Origin: Tianweitania sediminis
Lineage (GTDB): Bacteria; Pseudomonadota; Alphaproteobacteria; Rhizobiales; Rhizobiaceae
Assembly: GCF_017813335.1 (NCBI RefSeq)
Contig: NZ_JAGIYY010000001.1
Coordinates: 1,228,001 to 1,292,000, forward strand
DNA: 64,000 bases
Reading direction: 5' to 3'
Positions 44,686 through 53,189 of this stretch are shown here, piece after piece (the first letter of the stretch is position 1; each line of letters starts with the position of its first letter). The notes beneath the pieces are model-generated. The model worked only from the letters and a program-made list of their open reading frames with translations, ran no database searches and was not told the origin of the DNA. The position numbers and the translations under genes are program-made.

Positions 44686-46056
44686 ATGGCCGGAACCTAC
44701 ACGTTCAACGATCTGAAGAAAGATGTCGCGTCAGGTGATATCGACACGGTGCTTGCCTGTGCCGTGGACATGCAGGGTCGTCTGATCGGAAAGAGGTTTC
44801 TTGCCAAGTACTTCGTGGAGTCCGCTTTCGATGAGGCGCATGGCTGCAACTACCTGCTGGCAACCGACATCGATATGGAAACGGTGCCTGGCTACAAGGC
44901 GGCTAACTGGACGAAGGGCTATGGCGACCTGGTGGTGAAGCCTGATCTGTCCACGCTGCGGCGCGTCCCTTGGCAGGACCGAACCGCCATGGTCTTGTCG
45001 GACCTCCAGGATCACGGAACGCATGAGGACCTGCCGCATTCGCCGCGCGCCATCCTGAAGAAGCAGGTGGCGCGGCTGACCGAGCGCGGGTTTCGCGCGT
45101 ATTTCGCTTCCGAGCTCGAATTCTACCTGTTCAGCGAAACCTATGGCACGGCGAGGGCCAAACACTGGCAGGACCTGCAAACGGCGTCGCCTTATATCGG
45201 CGATTACCTGATCGGCATCACGGGCAAGGAAGAAGGCGTGATGCGCCGTCTGCGCAACGAGATGGATGCCGCCGGCATCCCGATCGAAAACTCCAAAGGT
45301 GAGTGGGGCCCCGGCCAGGAAGAAATCAACGTCCGCTACGCGGAAGTGCTCGAAACGGCCGACCGCCATGTCATCCTGAAGAACGGGGCGAAGGAGATCG
45401 CCGAACAGGAAGGCAAGGCCATCTCGTTCATGGCCAAGTACAACTACGCGCTTGCCGGCAATTCCAGCCACATCCACAACTCGCTTTGGAGCGCGGACGG
45501 CAAGACGCCGCTGTTCTTCGACAAGGAGGCGCCGCTCGGTCTGACGAAGCTCGGCCGGCAATGGGCGGCAGGGCAGCTGAAATATGCACGCGATTATACG
45601 CTGATGCTGGCGCCCTACATCAACTCCTACAAGCGCTTCCAGGCGGGCACGTTCGCCCCCACCAAGATCACCTGGTCGGATGACAACCGTACCGCCGGCT
45701 TCCGTTTGTGCGGGCAGGGCACAAAGGGCGTGCGCATGGAATGCCGGATCGGTGGCGCAGACCTCAATCCATACCTTGCTTTTGCTGCGCTGATCGCCGC
45801 GGGACTTGCCGGTCTTGACGAAGAGCTGGAGCTGCCCGAGCCGTTTGTGGGCGATGCCTATGGTGCCGATGCGCTGCCGGAGATCCCGAAAACGCTGCGT
45901 GAGGCCACAGACACGTTTGCGGCATCAACCATGATGCGCACCGCCTTCGGAGACGATGTTGTGGAGCATTACCTCCATACCGCGCGCTGGGAGCAGCTTG
46001 AATATGACCGCCGGATTACGGACTGGGAGCTCCACCGCGGCTTTGAGCGGTATTGA
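44686..46056 (+). CDS. Glutamine synthetase family gamma-glutamyl-amine ligase
   Basis: The 456-residue protein starts at the ATG at 44686 with GTGGAAG near. It has the glutamine synthetase catalytic blocks: ASELEFYLFSETYGT at about residues 145-159, EWGPGQEEINVRYAE, SSHIHNSLW for the His ligand, then DNRTAGFRLCGQG and MECRIGGADLNPYLAFAALI. The DNRT and GQG texts differ from true GlnA. It is a ligase of the GlnT/IpuC/PuuA group, joining glutamate to an amine with ATP. It is 13 bases before an iron alcohol dehydrogenase gene, a pairing seen in gamma-glutamyl amino-alcohol pathways. Confidence 0.85.
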   Translation: MAGTYTFNDLKKDVASGDIDTVLACAVDMQGRLIGKRFLAKYFVESAFDEAHGCNYLLATDIDMETVPGYKAANWTKGYGDLVVKPDLSTLRRVPWQDRTAMVLSDLQDHGTHEDLPHSPRAILKKQVARLTERGFRAYFASELEFYLFSETYGTARAKHWQDLQTASPYIGDYLIGITGKEEGVMRRLRNEMDAAGIPIENSKGEWGPGQEEINVRYAEVLETADRHVILKNGAKEIAEQEGKAISFMAKYNYALAGNSSHIHNSLWSADGKTPLFFDKEAPLGLTKLGRQWAAGQLKYARDYTLMLAPYINSYKRFQAGTFAPTKITWSDDNRTAGFRLCGQGTKGVRMECRIGGADLNPYLAFAALIAAGLAGLDEELELPEPFVGDAYGADALPEIPKTLREATDTFAASTMMRTAFGDDVVEHYLHTARWEQLEYDRRITDWELHRGFERY

Positions 46057-46069
46057 GAAGGTCGGATCC

Positions 46070-47236
46070 ATGACGAAGCTCGTTGCCAAGTGGAACTACC
46101 CGACAACCGTCCGCTTCGGCGTCGGCCGCATTAGCGAGCTGCCCGAAGCGCTGCTGGCGGCTGAGATCGCCAAGCCCTTGTTTGTTACCGATCCCGGGTT
46201 GGCCAGATTGCCCGTTGTTGCAGATGCGCTCGCGATCCTTGATCGCGGCGGGGTGGCCTATGAGGTGTTTTCCGACGTCAAGCCGAACCCCGTCGAAAGC
46301 AACCTCACGACCGGCATCGACGCCTATCGTTCGGGCGGGCACGACGGCGTGATTGCCTTCGGCGGTGGTTCTGCGCTCGATCTCGGCAAGCTCATTTCCT
46401 TTCAGGCGCATCAGACTCGGCCGATCTGGGACTTCGAGGACGTTGGCGACTGGTGGACCCGCGCCGACAGTGACGCCATTGCCCCGATCGTGGCGGTTCC
46501 GACCACGGCTGGAACCGGCTCGGAAGTCGGGCGCGCCGGCGTGCTGACCAACGAAACCACGCATACGAAGAAGGTGATCTTCCACCCGAAGATGCTGCCG
46601 TCGATCGTGATCGCGGACCCGGCACTCACCACCGGCATGCCCCGCTTCATCACGGTGGGCACCGGCATGGATGCCCTGGCGCATTGCCTTGAGGCCTATT
46701 GCGCCCCTGGCTACCACCCGATGGCGGACGGCATCGCCCTCGAGGGGATCCGGCTGGTGCTCGAAAACCTGCCGACAGCCTTTGCAATGGGCAACGACCT
46801 GACGGCCCGCGCCCACATGATGAGTGCCGCGGCCATGGGCGCCACCGCTTTCCAGAAAGGGCTCGGCGCCATCCACTCGCTGTCACATCCGATCGGCGCG
46901 CTTTACGACACTCATCACGGCATGACCAACGCCGTGTTCATGCCCTATGTGCTTGCCTTCAACCGCCCGGCGATCGAAGGGCGGATCGAGCGTCTCACAG
47001 GCTATCTCGGCATCCAGGGCGGGTTCGACGGCTTCGTCCACCGCATCATGGATCTGCGGGCGCAACTCGGCGTCCCTTCAACTCTCACAGATCTGCTGGG
47101 AGGAAGGGTGCTTTCCGACGAAGAGATCGATCGTGTCGCCGCCATGGCAATCGTGGATCCGACCGCAGGCGGCAACCCGTTGGAACTCACCAAGCAGAAC
47201 GTTCGCTCTCTTTTGGAAGAGGCAATCAGGGGATAA
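46070..47236 (+). CDS. Iron-containing alcohol dehydrogenase
   Basis: The 388-residue protein starts at the ATG at 46070. The iron-ADH layout is clear: IAFGGGSALDLGKLISF for nucleotide binding near residue 92, PTTAGTGSEVGRAGVLTNE, then metal ligands in GMDALAHCLEAYCAPGYHP and AIHSLSHPIGALYDTHHGMT. It should oxidise an alcohol group with NAD(P). Given the upstream ligase, the substrate could be a gamma-glutamyl amino alcohol, as with IpuH in isopropylamine breakdown; this is inference. Confidence 0.9.
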   Translation: MTKLVAKWNYPTTVRFGVGRISELPEALLAAEIAKPLFVTDPGLARLPVVADALAILDRGGVAYEVFSDVKPNPVESNLTTGIDAYRSGGHDGVIAFGGGSALDLGKLISFQAHQTRPIWDFEDVGDWWTRADSDAIAPIVAVPTTAGTGSEVGRAGVLTNETTHTKKVIFHPKMLPSIVIADPALTTGMPRFITVGTGMDALAHCLEAYCAPGYHPMADGIALEGIRLVLENLPTAFAMGNDLTARAHMMSAAAMGATAFQKGLGAIHSLSHPIGALYDTHHGMTNAVFMPYVLAFNRPAIEGRIERLTGYLGIQGGFDGFVHRIMDLRAQLGVPSTLTDLLGGRVLSDEEIDRVAAMAIVDPTAGGNPLELTKQNVRSLLEEAIRG

Positions 47237-47323
47237 CCCAACTGCTTCTTCATCTAAGTGTCACATGAGGTGGATACCGCTCCGTCGGCGCCAGGTGGGC
47301 GATTGAGACAACGGAGAAGACGC

Positions 47324-48430
47324 GTGACGAATTTGGTGGGGAAAGTGCTTTCCGTCATGGCTGCAACCATGATGGCATCGACTGCAATCGCTTCGGCTCA
47401 GAACATGGACGAACTGGTGGCTGCCGCCAAGAAGGAAGGCATGCTCACCACGATCGCGCTGCCGCATGACTGGTGCGGCTACGGCGCGGTGATCGACAGC
47501 TTCAAGAAGAAGTACCCGGAGATCACGGTCAACGAACTGAATCCCGATGCCGGCTCAGGCGACGAAATCGAGGCCATCAAGGCCAACAAGGACAACAAGG
47601 GCCCGCAGGCGCCTGACGTGATCGACGTCGGCTTGTCATTCGGTCCTTCGGCCAAGGCCGAAAACCTCCTGATGCCTTACAAGGTTTCCACCTGGGACTC
47701 GATCCCGGACGATGCCAAGGATCCGGAAGGCTACTGGTATGGCGATTATTACGGCGTGCTTTCAATGATGGTGAACACGGACCTCGTTGAGAACGTACCG
47801 CAAGACTGGGCCGATCTCCTGAAGCCGGAATATGCCAACTCGGTTGCGCTTGCCGGTGATCCGCGCGCATCCAACCAGGCCATCCAGGCCGTTTACGCCG
47901 CTGGCCTCGCTGCCGGAGCTACGGATCCCAAGGAAGCTGCCGAGAAGGGCCTCGACTTCTTCAAGCAGTTGAACGCTGCCGGTAATTTCGTGCCAGTGAT
48001 TGCTAAGCCGGCGACGCTGGCGCAGGGCCAGACCCCGATCCTGATCAACTGGGACTACAACGCGCTTTCGGGCCGCGACACGCTGAACGGTAACCCGCCC
48101 GTTGAGGTCGTGGTGCCGAAGTCAGGCGTCGTGGCCGGCGTTTACGTGCAGGCGATCAGCGCTTACGCGCCACATCCGAATGCCGCGAAGCTCTGGATGG
48201 AGCACCTTTATTCCGACGAAGGTCAGCTCGGCTGGCTCGACGGTTACTGCCACCCTGTTCGCTTCAACGATCTCGCCGCCAAGGGCAAAATCCCGCAGGA
48301 AATGCTCGACAAGCTGCCGCCGGCAGCGGCCTACGAGCAGGCCAAGTTCCCGTCCGTCGAGGAACAGAATGCGGCCAAGGAAGCCATCACCAAGTCGTGG
48401 GACTCGGTTGTTGGCGCCAACGTTCAGTAA
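47324..48430 (+). CDS. ABC transporter extracellular solute-binding protein (family 1, polyamine/iron-like)
   Basis: The start is GTG 47324 with GGAGAAG in front; 368 residues. A signal peptide ends at STAIASAQN. The mature protein begins MDELVAAAKKEGMLTTIALP and contains DWCGYGAVIDSFKKKYPEIT, PDVIDVGLSFGPSAKAENLL, YWYGDYYGVLSMMVNTDLVE and AKLWMEHLYSDEGQLGWLDG. These resemble PotD/FbpA-group binding proteins. Cargo is unknown; the operon partners suggest an amine or amino alcohol. A strong hairpin lies just after the stop. Confidence 0.88.
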   Translation: MTNLVGKVLSVMAATMMASTAIASAQNMDELVAAAKKEGMLTTIALPHDWCGYGAVIDSFKKKYPEITVNELNPDAGSGDEIEAIKANKDNKGPQAPDVIDVGLSFGPSAKAENLLMPYKVSTWDSIPDDAKDPEGYWYGDYYGVLSMMVNTDLVENVPQDWADLLKPEYANSVALAGDPRASNQAIQAVYAAGLAAGATDPKEAAEKGLDFFKQLNAAGNFVPVIAKPATLAQGQTPILINWDYNALSGRDTLNGNPPVEVVVPKSGVVAGVYVQAISAYAPHPNAAKLWMEHLYSDEGQLGWLDGYCHPVRFNDLAAKGKIPQEMLDKLPPAAAYEQAKFPSVEEQNAAKEAITKSWDSVVGANVQ

Positions 48431-48443
48431 CGAGCCTCAGGGT

Positions 48444-48467
48444 AGGGGCGGCTTCAGCGCCGCCCCT
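48444..48467 (+). promoter_or_regulatory. Intercistronic hairpin after the binding-protein gene
   Basis: AGGGGCGGC-TTCAGC-GCCGCCCCT is a 9-base stem starting 14 bases after the binding-protein stop and ending 20 bases before the first permease gene. Such hairpins keep binding protein in excess over permease by stabilising the upstream mRNA or by partial termination. Confidence 0.6.
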
Positions 48468-48487
48468 CCTTTCAGCCGCAACGAGCC

Positions 48488-49408
48488 ATGACCACGGACA
48501 TCACCCGCATCGAACCAGGCGCCGTGGTTCGCCCCGGCAATCCGCCGGCCCGACGGCGCACCGCGCGCATGCCGACGCACTGGCTGGGCGTGGCTCCCTT
48601 CTTTCTTTTCGCTATCATGTTCCTGATCCTGCCGACCGGTTATCTGGTTGTCGGCGCTTTCCAGAACCCGCAAGGCGGTCTGACCCTGGCCAACATCGCG
48701 GCACTCTGGGAACCGACCATCCGAGCGGCCTATTGGATTTCGATCAAGGTCAGTTTCGCATCCGCCGTGCTTGGCGCCCTTGCAGGGCTTGCCATCGCGA
48801 TCGCCATCGTCCGCGGCGGGCTGCCGGGCTGGGTGCGTGGCGCAACGCTGACCTTCTCGGGCGTGGCTTCGAACTTTGCCGGGATTCCGCTGGCTTTCGC
48901 CTTCCTGGCAACACTTGGCCGACTGGGCCTCGTGACGATCCTGCTGAAGGACGTTTTTGGCTTCAACCTTTATGCTACCGGTTTCAACATCCTGTCCTTT
49001 TGGGGGCTGACGCTCACCTATCTTTATTTCCAAATCCCTTTGATGGTCGTGATCATCACGCCGGCTTTCGATGGCTTGAAGAAGGAGTGGGGCGAGGCGG
49101 CCGCGACGCTCGGTGCGACCCAATGGCAATATTGGCGCATGGTGGTGATCCCCGTGTTGTGGCCGAGTTTTCTCGGCACCGTGATCCTGCTGTTCGCCAA
49201 CGCCTTCGGCGCGATCGCCACGGCTTACGCCCTGACCGGTTCCTCGCTCAACATCGTCCCGATCCTGCTTTATGCGCAGATTCGCGGCGATGTTCTCCAC
49301 AACCCGCATCTCGGCTACGCGATCGCGTTCGGAATGATCTTCATCACCGGAATGGCCAATGTGTTCTACATCTGGTTCCGCACGCGCTCGGAACGGTGGC
49401 TGAAATGA
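48488..49408 (+). CDS. ABC transporter permease (first membrane subunit)
   Basis: The 306-residue protein from ATG 48488 has about six to seven membrane segments: WLGVAPFFLFAIMFLILPTG, ISIKVSFASAVLGALAGLAI, GFNILSFWGLTLTYLYFQIP and VILLFANAFGAIATAYALTG. The ABC permease EAA loop reads EWGEAAATLGATQWQYWRMV, followed by IPVLWPSFLGTV. It resembles PotB/PotH-type permeases. Its stop overlaps the second permease start (ATGA). Confidence 0.92.
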   Translation: MTTDITRIEPGAVVRPGNPPARRRTARMPTHWLGVAPFFLFAIMFLILPTGYLVVGAFQNPQGGLTLANIAALWEPTIRAAYWISIKVSFASAVLGALAGLAIAIAIVRGGLPGWVRGATLTFSGVASNFAGIPLAFAFLATLGRLGLVTILLKDVFGFNLYATGFNILSFWGLTLTYLYFQIPLMVVIITPAFDGLKKEWGEAAATLGATQWQYWRMVVIPVLWPSFLGTVILLFANAFGAIATAYALTGSSLNIVPILLYAQIRGDVLHNPHLGYAIAFGMIFITGMANVFYIWFRTRSERWLK

Positions 49409-50196
49409 AAAGGGGCAAGTTCTGGGCCTGGCTCACCTTCGCGCTTGGCGCGGCCTATTTCATCATCCCGCTGCTGGCGACGATGGAGTTCGCCATGCGC
49501 ATGCGCCGCGGCACCTACTCCTTCGACGCCTTCGCTGTGGTTTTCGGTGATCCGCGCTTCCAGGCGACCTTTATGTACTCGGTGGTCGCGGCCATTTTCA
49601 CCATCCTGCTCGGCGTGCTGATCGTCGTGCCGACGGCCTACTGGATCCGTTTGCGCATGCCGCAGATCCGACCGGTGATCGAGTTCATCACGCTCCTGCC
49701 GCTGGTCATCCCGGCGATCGTGATCGTGTTCGGTTATATCCGCATGTATGGCTCCAACTCGCCGCTTCCCTTCCTTGGTTCGGCGCGTGGAACGGATGCC
49801 TTGCTGGTGATCGGTTACGCGACGCTGGCATTGCCCTACATGTATCGGGCGGTGGATACCGGGTTGCGCACGATCGACGTGCGGACATTGACGGAAGCGG
49901 CACAGATCCTCGGCGCGGGCTGGACGCGTATCATCACCCGCGTCATCCTGCCCAACGTGTTGATTGCGGTTCTGTCAGGTGCTTTCCTCACCTTCGCGAT
50001 CGTGATCGGCGAGTTTACGATCGCCAGCCTTCTCAACCGACCAGCCTTCGGTCCTTATCTCCAGAACATCGGCGCTAACCGCGCTTATGAGCCCGCGGCG
50101 CTGGCTGTCATCACCTTCGTGATCACCTGGGGCTGTATGACCGTGATCCAACTCCTTGCCCGCTTTGCCCCCAAATCCGCCAACCGTCCGAATTGA
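49405..50196 (+). CDS. ABC transporter permease (second membrane subunit)
   Basis: The 263-residue protein starts at the ATG at 49405 (MKRGKFWAWLTFALGAAYFI). Six hydrophobic segments are seen, and the EAA loop is LTEAAQILGAGWTRIITRVI then LPNVLIAVLSG. LLPLVIPAIVIVFGYIRMYG is typical of PotC/PotI-type permeases. The frame is open far upstream (48397) only because it overlaps the first permease gene in another frame. Confidence 0.92.
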   Translation: MKRGKFWAWLTFALGAAYFIIPLLATMEFAMRMRRGTYSFDAFAVVFGDPRFQATFMYSVVAAIFTILLGVLIVVPTAYWIRLRMPQIRPVIEFITLLPLVIPAIVIVFGYIRMYGSNSPLPFLGSARGTDALLVIGYATLALPYMYRAVDTGLRTIDVRTLTEAAQILGAGWTRIITRVILPNVLIAVLSGAFLTFAIVIGEFTIASLLNRPAFGPYLQNIGANRAYEPAALAVITFVITWGCMTVIQLLARFAPKSANRPN

Positions 50197-50201
50197 ACCC
50201 G

Positions 50202-51269
50202 ATGCCCGATCCGTTTCTTTCCATTCAGAGCGTCAAGAAAAGCTTCGGCGAAACGGCCGTTGTTCGCGACTTCAACCTCGATGTCGGACGCGGCGAGTTC
50301 ATCTCTTTTCTCGGACCTTCGGGATGCGGCAAAACAACCATGCTGCGGATGGTGGCAGGTTTCGAGGAGCCCAGCGCCGGCCGCATCGTGGTGGACGGCA
50401 AGGACGTCACCAACCTGAAGCCGAACCAGCGCAAGATCGGCATGGTTTTCCAAGCCTATGCCCTGTTCCCGAACCTGACCGTGGCGCAGAATATCGCCTT
50501 CGGCTTGAACGTGGCCGGGACTCCGCGCGCCGAAACCGCCAAGCGTGTCTCGGAAATGCTGGTTTTGATCGGCCTGCCGCAACTCGGAGACCGATTCCCC
50601 TACCAGCTTTCGGGCGGACAACAGCAGCGCGTGGCCTTGGCCCGGGCGCTTGCGCCGAAGCCGCGCCTGCTTTTGCTTGATGAGCCGCTTTCGGCACTCG
50701 ACGCCAAAGTTCGCGTGTCCCTGCGCGAAGAAATCCGCCAGATCCAGAAGGAACTGGGCATCACCACCATCTTCGTGACCCACGACCAGGAAGAGGCACT
50801 CTCGATTTCCGATCGCATCGTGGTGATGAACAATGGCCGCGCGGACCAGGTCGGCACGCCCTTCGAGATTTACAACCGCCCGACCACGCGCTTCGTGGCC
50901 AATTTCGTCGGCACGCTAAACGTGCTGGAGGGCCAAGTGGTCGATGCCGGTGCAGGAACCATTCAGGTTGCCGGACAGACAATCGAACTCGGCCGCTCGT
51001 TGGCGGGCCGAAGCGGCGGAGATGGTGTCAGTCTCGCCTTGCGGCCTGAGGCCGTTTCGCTAGGCCGTACGCCTGGTCGCCCTGGCGCGCTCAACGGCAC
51101 CATCGCCGACGTGCATTTCCTCGGTTCCGTCATCCGCGTGCGCACAAAGGTTGGGGATCGCACGGTTTCGCTCGACACCTTCAACGATCCAGCCCTGCCG
51201 CCACCGGTGTCCGGTTCTGCGGCGGAGATCGCTTTCGCGCCGCGCGACCTAATGGTGCTTGGCGACTAG
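50202..51269 (+). CDS. ABC transporter ATP-binding protein (PotA-like)
   Basis: The 355-residue protein is called from ATG 50202; TTG 50193, which overlaps the preceding stop by 4 bases, is an equal alternative. Walker A is GPSGCGKTT near residue 38, the Q-loop is MVFQAYALFPNL, the signature LSGGQQQRVALARALA, Walker B LLLLDEPLSALD, and the H-loop VTHDQEEAL. A C-terminal TOBE_2 domain (ALNGTIADVHFLGSVIRV) is typical of polyamine and iron importers. It powers the two permeases. Confidence 0.93.
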   Translation: MPDPFLSIQSVKKSFGETAVVRDFNLDVGRGEFISFLGPSGCGKTTMLRMVAGFEEPSAGRIVVDGKDVTNLKPNQRKIGMVFQAYALFPNLTVAQNIAFGLNVAGTPRAETAKRVSEMLVLIGLPQLGDRFPYQLSGGQQQRVALARALAPKPRLLLLDEPLSALDAKVRVSLREEIRQIQKELGITTIFVTHDQEEALSISDRIVVMNNGRADQVGTPFEIYNRPTTRFVANFVGTLNVLEGQVVDAGAGTIQVAGQTIELGRSLAGRSGGDGVSLALRPEAVSLGRTPGRPGALNGTIADVHFLGSVIRVRTKVGDRTVSLDTFNDPALPPPVSGSAAEIAFAPRDLMVLGD

Positions 51270-51367
51270 ACCGATAAACAAAAGGCTGGCTGCATCTTTA
51301 GCCGGCTCTGCCCATAGGCAGGGCACCGAGCGTGTTCTATTGCTTGCAGCAACAGAGCCCAGCCCAA

Positions 51368-52264
51368 ATGAAACTCGTCAGCCTCAACATTCAATACGGC
51401 TTCGGTGCCGACGGTCGCTATGACCTTTCGCGCGCCGCCAGGGCGGTTGCGCAAGCCGATATCATCGCCCTGCAGGAGGTGGAGCGGAACTGGGAACGCA
51501 CCGGTTTCGACGACCAGCCGGCGATCCTTCAGGAACTTCTTCCGGAGCATCACGGCGTCTTCGGCCCTGCCTTCGACATGGATGCGAGCTCACGGGTCGC
51601 GGGCGGACCGATTATCAATCGCCGGCGCCAGTTCGGCACAATGGTTCTGTCGCGCTGGCCGATCCTCTGGTCGCGCCTTTATTGCCTGCCGATGAGAAAG
51701 GTTCTTTATCCGCTCAACACCCAGAACGCGGCGCTGGAATGCATGATCCGAACGCCCTTGGGACCGATCCGCGTGTGGTCGATTCATCTGTCCCATATCG
51801 GTGTTGAAGAGCGTTTGGAGCAGATTGCCTTTTTGAAGGACTTGCATCGCCGCGCCGCGAAGCAAGGAGGGCCCTGGAGTGGCGTGGATGACGAGCCCCA
51901 CCGCAACTGGACGGCCGGGGAAGCGGAACCGGAAGCGCCCCTTTCCGCAATCTGGATGGGCGACTTCAATTCGGAGCCCGGTAGCGCCGAACATCAAGCC
52001 ATCATTGGGTCCAATCCTTACCACCCCAGCGCCCTTTACGCGGATGGCTTCGTGGACGCGGCAGAGATCGCGCCGCCGGTGCAGGACTACAGCCATGTTC
52101 GGCAGATCAAAGGGACCGCGCAGCAAAGGCGCCTCGATTATTGTTTCGTCGGCGCCCCGCTCGCCGGCCATATCCGCTCGCACCACATTTCCGTGGATGA
52201 GCTGGCGTCGGACCATTTTCCTGTCTGGACCAGTTTCGATCCCGTAGCGCAGCCACGCCGATGA
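51368..52264 (+). CDS. Endonuclease/exonuclease/phosphatase family protein
   Basis: The 298-residue protein is called from ATG 51368 (MKLVSLNIQYGFG). EEP-fold motifs are present: SLNIQYG, DIIALQEVERNWER (metal Glu), VWSIHLSHIGVEERLEQ, WMGDFNSEPGSAEH (Asp-x-Asn), RRLDYCFVG and ELASDHFPVWTSFD (Asp-His). It is a phosphodiesterase or phosphatase of unknown substrate, cytosolic. The next gene overlaps by 4 bases (ATGA), and the ABC operon ends 98 bases upstream. Confidence 0.88.
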   Translation: MKLVSLNIQYGFGADGRYDLSRAARAVAQADIIALQEVERNWERTGFDDQPAILQELLPEHHGVFGPAFDMDASSRVAGGPIINRRRQFGTMVLSRWPILWSRLYCLPMRKVLYPLNTQNAALECMIRTPLGPIRVWSIHLSHIGVEERLEQIAFLKDLHRRAAKQGGPWSGVDDEPHRNWTAGEAEPEAPLSAIWMGDFNSEPGSAEHQAIIGSNPYHPSALYADGFVDAAEIAPPVQDYSHVRQIKGTAQQRRLDYCFVGAPLAGHIRSHHISVDELASDHFPVWTSFDPVAQPRR

Positions 52265-53103
52265 GCCCGGCGGTTTTCGCCGCGGTGATTGCGGCCGCAG
52301 CCATGCACGCCATCTGGAACGCGATGGTGAAGGTCCATCTGGACCGTTTCGTTTCAGTCACGCTGATGACGCTCGGCATGGCGGTGCCGGCTCTTCTGAT
52401 TGCGCCTTTTGTGACGTTTCCGGCGCTCGAGGTCTGGCCCTACATCCTTGCATCGGCTGCCTTCCACCAGGGTTACAAGCTGTCGCTCATCAAGGGCTAT
52501 GCGGTTGGCGACCTCGCACAGGTTTATCCGCTGGCGCGCGGCACGGCTCCTTTGCTCACGACGATCGGCGCGATGGTTCTGATCGCGGAGATCCCGGGTG
52601 CGTGGACGATGCTTGGCATCGCACTGTTGTGCGCCGGTACGGTGCTGATGTCGTTGCGCGGCGGCGGATTGGAAAAACTCAACGCGTCGGCCGTGGGTTT
52701 TGCGCTCGCCACGTCGTTCTTCATCGCCTGTTATACGCTGAGCGACGGGACAGGGGCACGCACGGCTACCGACGCCGCTTCTTATGCCGTCTGGCTTTAC
52801 CTCACGGATGCCTTGGTCTCCCTGGCGCTGGTGTTGGCGCGCCGGGGTGCGGCCGTGCTGCCCGTGATGGCGAGGGCCTGGCGCGCCGGCTTGATCACAG
52901 GGCTGCTTTCAGCTGCCGCCTATCTCATCGCCATGTGGGCCATGACCAAGGCGCCGATCGGGGCGGTGGCGGCGTTGCGGGAAACCTCCATTCTGTTTGC
53001 GCTGGCGATTTCCGTGCTTTTCCTCGGCGAAAAGCTCAGTTTCTGGCGCATCTTGTCCGGATTGCTGATCGTGGCGGGGGTTGTTGCGCTCCGTTTGGCG
53101 TGA
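52261..53103 (+). CDS. EamA family membrane transporter (DMT superfamily)
   Basis: The 280-residue protein starts at the ATG at 52261. It has about ten hydrophobic segments in two EamA halves: AVFAAVIAAAAMHAIWNAMV at the start, PLARGTAPLLTTIGAMVLIA, and in the second half TGLLSAAAYLIAMWAMTKAP with APIGAVAALRETSILFALAI. It may export amino acids or other metabolites. It is coupled to the EEP gene; no direct functional tie is evident. Confidence 0.88.
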   Translation: MSPAVFAAVIAAAAMHAIWNAMVKVHLDRFVSVTLMTLGMAVPALLIAPFVTFPALEVWPYILASAAFHQGYKLSLIKGYAVGDLAQVYPLARGTAPLLTTIGAMVLIAEIPGAWTMLGIALLCAGTVLMSLRGGGLEKLNASAVGFALATSFFIACYTLSDGTGARTATDAASYAVWLYLTDALVSLALVLARRGAAVLPVMARAWRAGLITGLLSAAAYLIAMWAMTKAPIGAVAALRETSILFALAISVLFLGEKLSFWRILSGLLIVAGVVALRLA

Positions 53104-53189
53104 AGATCTAGGTCCTGACGCGGAAGTGATGAAAACCGTTGAGAGCGACCTTATATGAGATCAGCAGATCATTTTGGAGGATTGCGCTG

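Noticed and set aside
48397-50196. A 599-codon frame suggesting a fusion upstream of the second permease
   Set aside because: The upstream part is an out-of-frame reading of the first permease gene; the real start is ATG 49405 with an ATGA overlap.
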